64,000 nucleotides of DNA from NCBI GenBank assembly GCA_020205615.1, contig CM035151.1:14114322-14178321 (forward strand). The letters are read 5' to 3'. The stretch comes from Panax quinquefolius. Lineage: Eukaryota > Streptophyta > Magnoliopsida > Apiales > Araliaceae. The translations under genes were made by a program, and so were the position numbers. Shown here piece after piece: positions 36,024-48,285 of this stretch (position 1 is its first letter; every line of letters starts with the position of its first letter). Below the pieces are notes generated by a model. The model ran no database searches. It saw only the letters and a list, made by a program, of their open reading frames with translations, and was not told where the DNA came from.

Positions 36024-38657
36024 TGTAAGACCCTAGAAATTTTTTAAATAAAAGGAATTTCCTTTATTTATTATTTTGAAATAGTAAGGGTTGATTTGAT
36101 TAATGTGGATAGTTAAGGGTTAAATCATAAATATTTCAAAATAAGCAGTGGTTATAAAATATTCATTTTGTTAGGGAATATTACGTTTGGTGGTGGAATA
36201 TTAAATGCTTGTCGGGGAATATTAAATGCGACGGTAGCGACCGTGTGTGAGCCCATGTGAGCGCGATTGGATGAAAAAAGCGACAAATATAAGTTGGTTA
36301 AAAATAACGGCGTAGTTATTCTGCAGTTAAAATTTGTTGGAATACCGGTGGTTAAAATCTGATGTCTGGCGTGGTTGCCTGATAGCACGGTATTACGCAG
36401 TATTGTTGAATTATTGATCCTTACGTGAAGGCCTTTACTCAATAATTTTCCACGATGAATTCTTGTTCAATATTTTATTTTATTGATTCGATAATTCTTT
36501 GCGTTGATATTTTATATTATTGTTGTTCAATAATTGTCCTTTTGCATTATCTCCATTATCGGATCAATAATTCATATTATTTGAATAATATTATTAGATA
36601 GCATTATTGGCAATGTCTAGAAAGTTACATCGAGGAGAGGTTTGGTCACCTAATTGCGGCGCCCGATGAGGAGAAATCCTTATCGGAAAGCCCCTCTTTC
36701 ACAGGAGCGGCTGGTTGTCATAATTGTGATTACGTAATATTATTTGTGAATAATTAATTATTGATTCATATGATAAAAAATATTTATTTTATGTGGATAT
36801 AAATGATGGATTTATTTATGTGGTTATAAATGAAGAAATTATTGTTGAGGTGTTTTATCGGTATTTTACAGTTGGAGGTATTAAAAATTAAATCGGGGTT
36901 TTGAGATATATTGCGGGAGTTATAATTTTTAATCCAAGCCCAGTTGGATTAATGGTAATTTTGGGTATGTTATACATACATAAGTTGAGTATATGTCCTA
37001 AATTTTGAGCAGTTAAAATGCTGCGAATGATTTGTTATGAATTTTAAGAGGTGTCGATTAGGAAATTAGGGTTATAATTGATTTTGGTGGAAAATTCTAG
37101 AATTGAGTGGGCCCCACTTGTGGTTGGTGAAAAAATGTGCTGAATTTTATTTCAAATGTGGTGGGTGGCAATAGTAGCGAGTAAAAGCCATCGGTGCTTG
37201 GTCAAATGCCTTGGTGGGCTAACATTTTCTATAAATAGAGGCTAAGTTAGAATTGAAAATCACACGAAACAAAGTTTTCTCTCTTTCTCTCTATATTATT
37301 GGCGTATTTTGTGAGTATTTAGATACTTTGAGAGTTCTTTGTTGATTACAAGTTTCATTCGACATCACTTGAGCCTTTCCTTAGAAATCTTGATTCTTTG
37401 AGGTAAGGGATATTATTTTTTTTACGTAATGATATTATTTCTTGATATCATTATCTTTGAAATATTGATCTGAAGTTTTATCAAATTTGGAACTTTTTCA
37501 TGTCGGGTTACTATTCATGAGTTCTTATTCACGAGATACTATTCATGAGTTCTTATTCACGAGTTCTTATTCACGAGTCTTATTAATGAAGCGTGAAAAT
37601 GTTTTTTTTTGGAATTTCTATCTTTTGGTGTCGAGATTCTTATTCACGTTATCTGGCCTTATTCACGTATCTGACACTATTCACGTATCTGACACTATTC
37701 ATAGAAAAATAAAATTTCTTCTTTTCATCCAAAATATCTATTACGGATACTAGCTTTGATTGTATCCATGTTTTTGATCATTCTTGAATTTTACACCACT
37801 ATGATTATTTTTGAGGTATTGTTGGACATGGATAAAATAAAGTACGAATCATTAATCCTTAATCCTTGTCATTTTGTTTCCTTTGGATTAGTTCTTTAAA
37901 AATATTTTCATCATCCTCGGTCTTAAATGATGATATTATTGAATATCTTTGGCTTTGTTGTGCAAAGATGAATGATTTCTGAAGAATATCTTTGGCACAT
38001 AGTGCAAAGATGAGCAGTGTTGAGATGAACATGGCCAAGTGATTAATATATCTTTGGCTGTTAGTGCAAAGATGAGCAGTGTTTAAATGAACATGACCAA
38101 TTGATGAATATCTTTGGCTTTTATGTAGTGCAAAGATGAATATTTGATTTGAGATGAAAATTGATTGATGTTACGAGGGATAAAATATTGATGATGGGTT
38201 TATTAAATTCATAGATTATAGTAGATTTCATTCTCTACGTAACTCTTACATGAATTATTATTTCCATTGCGAATATTGATGATTTTTCCGAAACTTGTTG
38301 TCTATTGTATTCTATCAGTTTTTTCCCTGTTGAAGACTAACGATAATTTGTTGTATATTATCTTAGTCATAATATTCTTCTTGAGCTAGTTGAGCTCACC
38401 CTTTTCCTTTTGTTCCATTTTCTCGGGGAGGCGAGAATATAGCGAGTGAGTTACGAGATCCATTAAAAAATTATGGAATGAAGGTTTTAGAAAGGAGATT
38501 GTTTAGTAGTCCTCACCATTTTGTAAAATAATGTATCGATAAATGTGATGAGGATTTATTTGAGTATAAATATTATCAGAAGATAATATTTGTATTTAAA
38601 CTCACAATAATAAAGTTGTTGTAATAATAAGTGATGTATACTATTTTGGATGTCACA
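36024..38657 (+). repeat. C 3' LTR (2.63 kb)
   Basis: It starts TGTAAGACCC and ends gatgtcaca before AAGAT. It has the same internal features as the 5' LTR, including a TATA box at 37,230 and hairpins at 37,945-38,140. The last ~100 bp are shortened: about 35-40 bp between the 'aataataaag' and 'gtgatgtata' blocks are absent. Confidence 0.9.
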
Positions 38658-38662
38658 AAGAT
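38658..38662. repeat. Target duplication of C, right (AAGAT)
   Basis: AAGAT directly after gtcaca, identical to 28,590-28,594. Confidence 0.8.
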
Positions 38663-40591
38663 AATGCAATAAATATCAAGCCTCCATTAACCGATAAATA
38701 TTGAACGAGTTTAACTAAAATCAACCGAGGATTTTAAAATCACTATCATTTAAAAGGTTTTCATCCTTTGATATGAGACTCGACTTTAATAAATATTCCA
38801 CATCAAATCACCATGCTACGGTATTCTTTAGTATCCGATGATTATTATTCATGCAGGGCGAGAATAGTTGTGTATTCATTAATAGTCATGATCATGCCAA
38901 CAATATCAATACTACAAGTAACATTACGGTCATGATTACAAGAATGATACTCTCAGTCATAATCATGAATTTTTCCAATGACTTTCAACATAATATAAAC
39001 ATGATGATGATGACAATGATATAAGAATTCAATAAAACAAGTTCAAGAATTATTTTATCCGGGAATTATTAACGTCAAATTATCGACATGATCTTGTTTT
39101 GTAAGTAAAATTCAAGAATGATCGGGAAGAATATTTCCATGAAAAGATCTTTGGATGAAACATGAAAATATCAAGGATATTCTACTAATTTCATTGAGTA
39201 TAGAAGTCAAAGTTTTAACCAATTTGGGTATAATAAAGAATGGAATAACAAAATAAATCACCGTGCATGCGATAGGCCTTGCAGGCGAGTTATTCAACGA
39301 GAATAATAAATAACGGAACCCGGTCGGCGTAAACGCATACGAACGGGGATGTTCCAACGAGAATAATAATAAAAGCGGAACCCGAACCTGACGAGGATGT
39401 TCAACGAGAATAATAGAAGAATGTCACCAAGTTTAGAATTAAACCCTAGCGTATCTGAGTTATTCGATAGAATAATAATGCGATGGAATAATATGACAAC
39501 GGTTTCATGAATAAGAAAGAATAACACCCTTTTGAGTACAACAAATAATATTCCTACCTTAGAAGAACTGAATATTGGAAAAGTGAAGTAGCGAATACTT
39601 TTCTTCTTTCTCTCTATAGTTTCTCTCTCAGAGTTTGAATGAATTAAGTAAAAATAATGAAGGAATGAGCTTTCTATTTATAGAAAGCGAGGGTGGCTCT
39701 TGAGTGTAAAAGGGTCAAAATGACTCTTTGGTAATATTGAAGGGACAACTACTATTTGCGAAGGGGTAATTACTATTAACGAAGGTAATTACTATTGACG
39801 AAGGTAAATACTATTGAAGAAGGTAATTACTATTGACGAAGGTAAATACTATTGACGAAGGTAATTACTATTCACAAAGGTAATTACTATTCACAAAGGT
39901 AATTACTATTGACGAAGAGACTCTTAGATGATGACATATGGGCCCCCCATAAAATAATTAAACTTACCACAAACGTCTTATAACAGACTCTTTATATACA
40001 TCAAGGATTGAATAAATATTACCACAAATCATTTTATTTTTAATCAACACATTTTTAATCTTTCAACAATTATTAATCATTTATAACTTGTCGTCTCAAT
40101 TAATAATATAACATATTATCTGAGATGATCTTGTGACAATAATTGAATCAATAATATAAGAGATATGATCACGTGATTCTTCTGTATGATAATTGAGTAT
40201 AGCTAAGTGACTTCTCACGTAAGCATCGATAATCAATCTGAGTGTCTTCTATGCAACCACGCGTATTCTTGTACTTTTACCATAGGGTAGTTCAACAGTT
40301 TTAACGGTAACACCTCATGAGTTATTTTTATAGAAAGATAATTTTGTGGTTTTACTAACTACGACAATACTTAGTTAATGGGGTCCACTTAAAGATTGAG
40401 CCGTCGTCATGAATATTCCCCGAATAAAAAAGAATATTCCCAGACCAAACGATTATTTTATAACAACTTGCTTACTTTGCAAAATTTATAAATATTACCT
40501 GACTATAACATTATATCAAATTTATTCCATAATATTCAAAAATAATATTTATAGAAAATTCATCTTTATTTATAAAAGCTGGGGTCTTACA
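38663..40591 (-). repeat. B 5' LTR, outer segment
   Basis: It continues the B LTR after C and ends, on the minus strand start, with TGTAAGACCCC at 40,591. It contains the ~18-bp aaggtaattactattg array (39,745-39,925), a TATA box near 39,680 and GAATATTC motifs near 40,410-40,440. It matches 21,060-23,386. Confidence 0.88.
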
Positions 40592-40889
40592 TAAAGATCC
40601 TGAGGTTTCAACATGAGCAAATACATACTCCAGTGTGTAAGAAATCAATCTGTTCTAAAAACCCGTTAACGGCTCGGCTACTTCACAATTATACAAATAA
40701 CTCCCAGAACCAATTATATATCAAAACCCAATGATTGTTTAACAACCCCAAATACACATTACTCTTTCAAGATACCATATGTAACTGTCTTCCCACATTT
40801 CCTAATCCATTTACTTAAAACCCTTCTTTTTAACATACCAACAAGTAAATGCTCTTTATTCTATTTGTTCATGTACCAAATAATACATG
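40592..40889. other. Unassigned DNA between B and E
   Basis: About 300 bp with no open frame longer than a few dozen codons and no match to any LTR here. It is the only stretch apart from the last 13 bases that appears to lie outside recognised elements. It could be host intergenic DNA or part of another repeat. Confidence 0.6.
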
Positions 40890-40894
40890 AAACT
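40890..40894. repeat. Target duplication of E, left (AAACT)
   Basis: AAACT immediately before TGTGGGCCC; the identical pentamer follows the 3' LTR at 63,983. Confidence 0.92.
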
Positions 40895-41590
40895 TGTGGG
40901 CCCAAGTGTAAAATTAGGGTTCACATGACCTAATTGAATTGAATGCGCAATTAGGGTTCCACGGCTTCATTAAGGGTGCAAATTAGGGTTCGTATAACCT
41001 AATGAAATAAAGACAGAAAAGTTAGAAATAAATGTGCGAGACCTGCGAAAAGCCTCCACGTGTCCCGAGGCAGAAGACTCGTGGAGGCGGCTCGTTTTGG
41101 GAATTGATTGAGAGATTGGATTGGTGGCTAGAAGGACAGGGCAATATGGGCATTACTCTAAGGACTAAAGGGTATTTCTGGAATTTCCCTGAAGGCATGT
41201 GCCTTGCACATGACTACTTTCCAGAAAACCCTATAAATACCCCTTCCATTCCATGTGGAAAGGGACTTCTCTGGAGGCTCAAGACTTGGACTCTTGGAAG
41301 ATCAAAGGGACCCTTTTGGTGACTTAAAGGCTTGGAGATTCCACCTAAAAGCACCAAAGGGGTTTGGACATTCTCTCAACTTGAAGGACTCAAGAAGGCT
41401 CTTGGAATCCATGTTACCCTAACACGGTTCCCGGATTCTAGGAGTTACGCTTGCAGCGTCGTTGGATGTCGCCCACCGTCGCTCTCTCCCTCATCAATCA
41501 ATCAATCAATTTTGTACTTTTCGTGGATTTCTCTCCTCCTCAGCCAACACAAAACCCTAACCCTAGCAAGGTACGATTTCCTTGCCCACA
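40895..41590 (+). repeat. E 5' LTR (696 bp)
   Basis: TGTGGGCCCAA...TTGCCCACA. It is nearly identical to the 3' LTR over the first ~500 bp; differences cluster in the last ~160 bp, where short blocks are replaced. A TATA box (ctataaata) is at about 41,232. The end contains an aaaccctaaccctag motif. Confidence 0.95.
41232..41239 (+). promoter_or_regulatory. TATA box of E 5' LTR
   Basis: TATAAATA in accctataaataccc; the 3' LTR copy is near 63,621. It is typical for LTR U3 ends. Confidence 0.75.
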
Positions 41591-41596
41591 TTTCTT

Positions 41597-41614
41597 TGGC
41601 GACTCTGCTGGGGA
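41597..41614 (+). promoter_or_regulatory. Primer binding site of E (Tat type)
   Basis: TGGCGACTCTGCTGGGGA, six bases after the LTR end. This is the form found in many plant Tat/Ogre-group elements, where tRNA-Arg has been named as primer. The tRNA was not verified here. Confidence 0.8.
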
Positions 41615-41636
41615 AGGTGTAGAATTCGTGAAGGGT

Positions 41637-43020
41637 ATGCCCACAACTCGAAGTGGGAGAACTACAGGAAGAGCTGCTTCACCAACAAACAACATTACCT
41701 CACCGGATCCAGTTTCAAGGCAAGCCACTCAAGCTTTCCAAGGCGCAAACCTGGATTTTGACCAACCACTTATTGAAGACGCTTCAGAAGGAAGTTCGAC
41801 ATCACCACATATGGCCAATCAACAACAAACCAACATAGGAAGGCAAGATGAGAATGCAGGTGGAGACCCGACGAATGATGTGCAACTGGAGATGCTCAAG
41901 GCATTGAAGGAAGCACGAGAAGGGCAAGGAATGATGATGGCCATGATGCTGGAAATGCAAAGGAAGCAAGAGGAGATGGGGAATTTCCGCCAGCAGTTGA
42001 TGCAGATTCCCACTTTCAAGGCCATGTTCCCAGGAAGTTCGCATGGGGAACAAGTAGGTGTAGAAGACAACAATAATGGTAGCAACAACAAAGAGAACCA
42101 GATTGTACCTCCATCAACGGAAAGTCAATTGGTTCCAATAATCATTTTGGAAGCCCAGAACAGTGGTGACGTGCCACAACCTAGGATGGAAGCAAGACAA
42201 CCTCAGGCAAACATCATCTCAGCTACTATTCCATCATTTTCACAGGTGCAAATGCCAACCATTCCAAACAATGTCCAGCGAATGAGCCAGCAACTTCCAC
42301 CAGTGCTAGTTGTTCATGATGCAAGTGTTCATCAACCAATTTCTCTACCATACACACCGCCGATGCAACAGTATATCACAACACCCCAGAGAGTTCACGC
42401 TACAAGCCCGTATGTGACGAAGGATGATATGATTGACGTGATCAATCAACTTCGCAGACAGACATCTCAACCCTCGGAGTTGGACTTTACTCCTCCTTAC
42501 CCCGCACACATTCGAAGGCAACCTTACCCAACAGGTATATTGAGCACCCCCGCAATTTCCAAAATACAACGGGAGAAAGGAAATGCTAGGGGAACATATT
42601 GCCGAGTTTATACGAGTCAATGTCTCCATGGCTCTTGGATATGATGAAGTGAACAACCACAACTTGTTGATCGCGGAATTCAACAAAACTTTGACGGATA
42701 AAGTGCCTTTAGTTGGTACTACAATTTGGAGAAGGGGTCACCCATGATTGGGATGACTTAAAATTACAATTTTCAAGAAATTTTCTATATGCGAAAGCAG
42801 GTAACCATTATGGAGCTTATGCGGTTCAAGCGAAACCGAATGAGGAGTTGTCGATTATGTTGACAGTTCGGGCCCGAACGAAGTCTGCAGAACCGATTGA
42901 AGAAAAGAACTTAGTCATTTGCAACAATGGTGCCTTGGATTCTTTCAAGCCCCGCCTCATCACCAAGGCTTGTGATTCCTTCGCGACCTCTCATCTTTTG
43001 CACAAGACTTAGGAGGAATC
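41637..43020 (+). pseudogene. Gag of element E
   Basis: The start is ATG at 41,637 (MPTTRSGRTTGR), 22 bp after the primer site. The frame also stays open upstream into the LTR, but MPTTRSGR is the usual Tat-type beginning. Residues 1-336 are uninterrupted: a hydrophilic N-terminal region, a Met/Gln-rich probable coiled coil (about 41,890-42,000) and a Pro/Gln-rich linker. At about 42,540 the frame shifts, and the capsid core continues in other frames (EFIRVNVSMALGY, LEKGSP-type, then DWDDLKLQFSRNFLYAKAG at 42,735-43,010). The breaks are few and could be sequencing errors. Confidence 0.82.
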
Positions 43021-43059
43021 GTGACATTTCCCACTAACCATGCTGACGGTTACATAGAA

Positions 43060-44010
43060 GGGCAAGAGGACAGCAACTGTGGGTTTGGCTGACTCTCAGT
43101 CAAAACCACAAGAGAAGCGAAAGGAGAAACAAGAAAAATTTTGGCCAAGCGGAGGAAAGCACGAGAGACAAATATGCAAGAAAGCCGGTCCGGAGGCTAT
43201 CACATGTAGTGAGAAAGCATTCGAGGGTTTGTATGAACAATGGGTTGAACATGGAGTGGTGAAACCCCAAAGGCCTAGATTTGCGGTGACGGAAGAAATA
43301 AAGAAGACCAGACTTACATGTATTCCACCAATCACGGGGACACTCAACGATGGATTGTTATAGCTGCGGAGGATATTCCATGAGAAGTCGGCAAATGGGA
43401 GATTGAACTTGGAAAAGAAGGTAGTGTTCATGACAAGCATTGCCGCCAAACCACAAAGGGAAGGAAGCGTCTGACACCGTTATTCACAACACAGCCCGTA
43501 AGTGGAGATGATGATGGAAGAAAAGGAGGAGTGTGATCGGGCTGCGCACGTGGCGGCATTGATGAACGGGGCCAAGTTCGTAAATTTTTTGATCGAGATA
43601 GGATTGGCCAAGAAAGCAAGGATTGAGGCAACCAGGCAATTATCAAGGCTGCCAAAGCAGAGACTTGCGTGGCCATAAGCAAAGGATTTATGAAGACGAT
43701 GGAGGAAGAAGAAAATAAGATATCTTTCTCTAAAGTCGATAGAGAGATAAGATACCCGCATAACAGTAGTTGTTGTTTGTGATGTATAATCAACGGTATT
43801 GAGGTGCGGAGGGCATTCATTGACAATGGAGCGCTACAGAAAATATTATGCCTACACACCGTGTTCAAACGGTTAGGCTGCTTGAGAAGAAGATTGTGAA
43901 GGAACAAACGAACATTACCGGATTCGCCAATCAAAGCACGAGAACCCTAGGACACGTTAAGGTGGACATGCAAGTTGGGAAGATTCGAGGGCTGTAATGT
44001 TCCATGTTCT
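43060..44010 (+). pseudogene. Gag tail and aspartic protease of element E
   Basis: The first part is a basic, Lys/Gln-rich tail. A degraded Cys/His motif lies near 43,330-43,400 (the LRRIFHEKSANGRL region). The protease core is read near 43,790-43,990: INGIEVRRAFIDNGA with D-N-G-A at 43,822-43,833, then a TRTLGHVKVDMQVG segment. The active-site triad is D-N-G rather than D-T/S-G, which is not unusual in this lineage. Several frame shifts separate the pieces. Confidence 0.65.
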
Positions 44011-44720
44011 TAGAGGTGGATGTATCATATCATGTCTTCTTTTGGGAGGGTTTGGCAAAAGCGACTACGGGGTGGTACCCTCGGTCTTTCATCAATGCCT
44101 TAAAGCTATTTGGAAAGGGAGAGAAGTGAAGGTACCAAAGAACTCAAAATCCCTTTGGACGGAGAGGAGGCACACATCACCAAAAGCAACTTTCTTTGAT
44201 GATGTCGTTTGAGAGGAGAGAACCAGATTGCAAGACCTGATTCCCTAAGACTAGCAAGCTGGGAGGAAGTGCAGGAAGATAAGTTCGTGCCTGCAGAAAA
44301 AGAAAAGAAGAAGACCTCGGAACGCGAGAATGTTCTAAAACAAGAAGCCGGTGAAGAAGGAAGAAAGAAAATAAAAGGCCAATGAGATCACGAAGATGCG
44401 AGAAATATAATAAATGTCAAGCGGATGGCACAATCGAGGAGGGCGAGGAAGACAAAATGGGAGAGGGTTGTTAAACCCGACGGAAAAAATGGTGTTTCGA
44501 TTGTGGACGATCAAGGGGGAAGAGCCCTTGGGCGTGTGAACCCAACGGCTCAGGAGGTGTCCCCCACTCCAGCAATAATGAAGAAGAAGAAGCTATACAA
44601 CAAAAGGTAGAACCAACTCCAGAATGCTTCGAGGATAGGCTAAAACCTCAACAAAATGAATTAGAGGAAGTTAATTTGGCAACAAGAGGAAGGAACGCCA
44701 AGACCGACTTATGTCAACAA
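44011..44720 (+). other. Linker between protease and RT of E
   Basis: Charged, Lys/Glu-rich translated sequence in several short frames without a recognisable domain. It is part of the E polyprotein by position, with no independent gene. Confidence 0.55.
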
Positions 44721-45640
44721 GGAGTTGGATGCTAAACAGAAGGAGAAGCTTGTACAATTATTGCGAGAATATAGGGATGTCTTTGCTTGGAATTACGACA
44801 AGATGCCCGAAATTGACAAGGATCTTGTGGAGCACAATCTAAACATAAGTCCGGGAATGAAGCCAGTAAAGCAAGCACCTCGCAACTATGCACCAAGTAG
44901 AAACTCAAATAAAGGAAGAAATCAAGAAGTTCTTTGGAAGTAGGGTTCATCAAGCCAATTCAACATCCAATATGGCTATCCAAAGATTGTCATGCAGTAG
45001 TAAAGAAGTCAAATGGACAAACTAAGAATATGTGTGGATTTGGAGATTTGAACAAGGCATGCCCAAAGGACATGTACCCATTACCCAACATAGACACTTT
45101 GGTAGATCTGACGGCTAATCATGAGATGATGTCATTCATGGATCGGGTTTATGGGTTCAATCGATAAAGATGTCCGTAGAAGAAGATCAGAGTTGATAGC
45201 CTTTCGTACCCGTTTGGGAATTTCTACTATGTAGTAATGCCATTCGGGTTGAAGAATCTTGAGGGCAACTTATCAAAGGGCAATGCACGCCATATTTCAT
45301 GACATGATTCATGATATAGTGGAGGACTACGTAGATGACATAGTAGTGAAATCCAAGAAGGTGATAACTCATGTGGAGGACCTGAGGAAAGTGTTCGAGC
45401 GGTGCCGAAGGTATAAGTTGAGGATGAATCCGAAGAAGTGTGCCTTTGGGATGACGGATGGAAAATTCTTGGGCTTCTTGGTGCACAATAGAGGCTTAGA
45501 GGTGGACCCAAGCAAAGGCGAAAGCAATCAGAGATGCCCCCCACCAAAAAGCAAAACAATTGAAGAGCTTTCTAGGGAAAGTTTCATATACGTGAGAAGA
45601 TTCATGCCGGCGATTAACTTGAAGTCACGAACCTTTTGGC
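44721..45640 (+). pseudogene. Reverse transcriptase of element E
   Basis: The opening block is MDAKQKEKLVQLLREYRDVFAW. Further blocks are GFIKPIQHPIW, FGDLNKACPKDMYPLPNID, and YYVVMPFGLKN near 45,225-45,255. The catalytic box Y-V-D-D is at 45,328-45,339, followed by IVVKSK. The thumb region HVEDLRKVFERCRRYKLRMNPKKCAFG leads into FLGFLVHNRG. It copies the element RNA into DNA. The palm is essentially all present; three or four frame shifts divide it. Confidence 0.88.
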
Positions 45641-46171
45641 AAATTGCTAAAAGGAAAGGCACAATGGGACTGGGGGCAAGACCAACAACAGGCGTTTGAG
45701 AAGGTGAAAAGAATTTTGGCTTCAGCACAAACAATGGTAGTGCCACAAAGAGGAATACTGTTGCAGTTGTACATCACATCTACCAAGAAGTCCATAGGTG
45801 GATTGATCACGCAGGAGGTGGATGGAGAAGAGAAACCTGTATATTACATTAGCTAGATAATCTGAGGACCGGAAACCAGGTATTCACAAGTGGAGAGGCA
45901 TTGCCTAGCATTGATATTCATTGGGCAGAAAATGCGGCATTATTTTTTAGCACACGAAATAAAGCTTGCAACAAAAACTGATCCAATCAGATACCTATTA
46001 ACTAAGCCAGCATTAGTAGGAAGACCTGCCAGATGGATGATGATTCTTTCAGAGTACGACATCAAGTGTGTAACATCGGCGCGATCCGATGTCAAGCCTT
46101 GCGCACTGGCTTTGCTCAATTTCCAAATGGAGAATATGAACCCCTTCGAGGATCTTAGGGTGAAGAAGTAG
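45640..46171 (+). pseudogene. RNase H (first) of element E
   Basis: Ty3-type RNase H following RT: a QQAFEKVKRIL block, LQLYITSTKKSIGGLI (Ser/Thr-rich start), GEEKPVYYIS, then ETRYSQ.ERHCLALIF and a 93-residue open stretch with MRHYFLAHEIKL and GRPARWMMILSEYDIKC. A stop lies just after VYYIS. In Tat elements this domain is retained beside a second one. Confidence 0.82.
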
Positions 46172-46179
46172 AATCAATC

Positions 46180-46605
46180 GAGTTGAGAAATGAAGACCCG
46201 AGAATGGTGGAGTTTGGCTTTTGATGGATCATCCGCGAGAAGGTAAAAGGCGGAGCGGGAGTGGTGTTGATCACTAAAGAAGGAAATGAAGTGGCCTTGT
46301 CATACAAATTGATTTCCACTTGCACAAACAATGAAGCGAGAATATGAGGCGTTCATACTAGGATTGTTGGCGGCTCAAGAATTGGGAGCCAAATATCTTA
46401 AAGTAAAGGGAGATTCAAACCTCATAGTCAAATGAGATAAGAGGCCAATTTGGAGTGAAGGAACCTATCTTGGCGCCATATCGAATCAGTAGCACACAAA
46501 AGGTGATGAAGGCTTTCAAGAAGGTGGTGATTGAATATGTGCCAAGAGGACGAATAAACAACTTTGATGCACTAGCAACAATGTGAGCATCTCGAGTCTA
46601 TGTCC
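46180..46605 (+). pseudogene. Second RNase H (archaeal-like) of element E
   Basis: Blocks are FDGSS-like near 46,220, GGAGVVLITKEGNEVALSYKL, NNEARI-like, AFILGLLAAQELGAKYLKVKGDSN, and VIEYVPRGRINN.DALA. The D-G-S, E and D positions expected of an RNase H fold are recognisable. Acquisition of this extra RNase H is a hallmark of the plant Tat lineage. Frame shifts separate the blocks, but all parts are in order. Confidence 0.82.
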
Positions 46606-46609
46606 AAGG

Positions 46610-48285
46610 TGAGGATTTGGATGTAAATGTAATGAAGAGAACCCTCCCAACCACAGTGCTAAATTTGTTCCCCAAAGACATGATAGATGATTGGCGATAC
46701 GACATCTCCCATCAATTGCAAACAAAGAAGAGAACAATACCTACCGTAAAGTTACAGAAGTACAACATCATCAAAGGTGTCTTGTATCACAAAGAAGCAG
46801 ATGGTGTGTTGACACGATGCTTAGGGAGGCAGGAAGCAGATAGAGTCTTGCAATAGGTGCATGGCGAGAAGCTGCGGATTAAGCGGACATATAAGCTTGT
46901 ATCGTGAAATGTCGCGTGTCGAGGGTATTATTGGCCCCGAAATGAAGAAGGAAGCAGATGCCCTACAACGCCAATGTGTTTCATGCCAAGAATACCCTAG
47001 GGAGGATGAATGCGCCTTCATTGAAGATATAGTGGATTGGCGAATCCCTTATGTGGAGTTCTTGCAAAGCGGGACTCTTCCGACCGAAAAGAAGGACGTA
47101 ATTATAATCAAGAGGAAGTCACAACGTTTCTTCTTGCAGAATGAAGAATTGTTTAGAAGGGGATTCAATGGCAAGCCCTACGGTGTCTGTGGAACTAGGT
47201 GAAGCCAAAGATTTGGTTTACCAAATGCACAAGGATGAACACCAAGGGGGAGCCAAGTTGTACAAACAACTTATCGATCATGGTTACTACTGGCCAAAGA
47301 TGGAGGGAGATAGTCTAGAATTTGTTAAAAAGTGCCACATTTGTCAAATACATGGAAACTTGCTCCATGCTCCCGCCGTGGATTTGCGAACCTTGGCAAC
47401 ACCATGGCCCTTTCATACACGGGGAATGGATCTTATAGGTCCTGTTCACCCTAATTCCAAGGGTAACATATGGATTTTAATCATGCGGCCAAGATGTACC
47501 TGTACACAAAGTGGGTGGAAGCAATACCCTTGAAGAAGGCCACGGGGACCAAAGAAGGCCAATTTTATCAAGGAGCACATCATTTGCCATTTTAAATCCA
47601 AGATAATTTTATCGGATAATGGAACTCCTTCATCAATAGGGATGTCAAAATCGATGAAAAATATACAATTGAAACATTACAAGTCATCACCATATTACCC
47701 GAAAGGCAACGGACAAGCAGAGGCTACAAACAAAACCTTGATAAAAATTTTATCAAAACCCTAGACGATCATCCAAAGACATGGGCGAAATAATTACCAA
47801 TAAATAAGCGTTATGGGCATATCGAACTTCAAAAAGGAAGCCTACGAGCGAGACCCCATATGCTTTGGTTTATGGTGAATAAGTTTATTTTGCTTGCTAA
47901 AATAGAAATACCTTCTACTCGAATGAGACTTGAAGCTTGTCGAGGAAGAAAACCGACCAAAGATATTCTCGAGGCCTTAGTTGACTTTCGAGATAAGGCT
48001 AAAAAAAAGCTTGAATCTACCATGAAAAGATCTGCGACGACAATACAATACCGCATGAAGTACCACGACGAATTCAGTGGGGACCTGGTACTCAAAACTG
48101 AACTCAAGTCGTGAGGGGACCCTAACCACCAAATTTTACCCCAAATGGGAAGGCCTCAGATAGTAATGCTGAGAGAGATCTCTAAAAGCGTATATTGCAA
48201 GATATCTCGTGTGGGATCGAATCTTTCGTCTCGTGGCTCATTGAACTTGAAGTGGGTAAAGAAATATTACACATGAGAAGAGCAT
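46610..48285 (+). pseudogene. Integrase of element E, with two zinc-type modules
   Basis: Two successive linker-plus-zinc modules precede the core. The first (about 46,670-47,000) has GVLYHKEADGVLTRCLG and CVSCQEYP. The second (47,030-47,360) has DWRIPYVEFLQSGTLP, ELFRRGFNGKP, and H.DEHQGG...CHICQIHG. The catalytic core carries Asp in MDLIGPV (47,429-47,431), Asp in LSDNGTPF (47,615-47,617) and Glu in GNGQAEATN (47,720-47,722). The C-terminal part (47,930-48,285) has a FRDKAKKKLE helix, a GDLVLK block and PKWEGPQ-like residues. Stops and shifts are present. Confidence 0.85.

Larger units (their letters stand above)
28595..38657 (+). mobile_element. Element C: Tekay-like chromovirus inserted in B's 5' LTR
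   Basis: A 10.06-kb element with both LTRs, primer site, gag, pol and polypurine tract. It is flanked by AAGAT and lies in the opposite orientation to its host element B. Structure and LTRs match element A closely. It keeps the full set of domains and the intact FIDD box, but the reading frame is broken repeatedly. Confidence 0.93.
20731..40591 (-). mobile_element. Element B: Tekay-like chromovirus on the minus strand, interrupted by C
   Basis: Read on the minus strand: 5' LTR (40,591 to 28,204, split by element C), primer site, gag, pol, polypurine tract, and 3' LTR (23,386 to the gap at 20,731). Without C it is about 9.8 kb. Its LTRs belong to the same group as P's. The outer end of the 3' LTR is in the gap, so no target duplication can be checked. 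The right flank begins taaag at 40,592. Confidence 0.9.

Noticed and set aside
40592..40889. A host gene exon between B and E
   Set aside because: No sustained frame or splice signals were seen; left as unassigned DNA.
41560..41575. Interstitial telomere repeat (ccctaaccctag) near the E LTR end
   Set aside because: Only two imperfect units; present in both LTRs, so part of the LTR and not a telomeric tract.
43428..43934. 168-residue open frame on the minus strand within E
   Set aside because: It lies opposite the gag-tail/protease coding region, has no recognised domain, and its composition is what the complement of Lys/Glu-rich coding gives.
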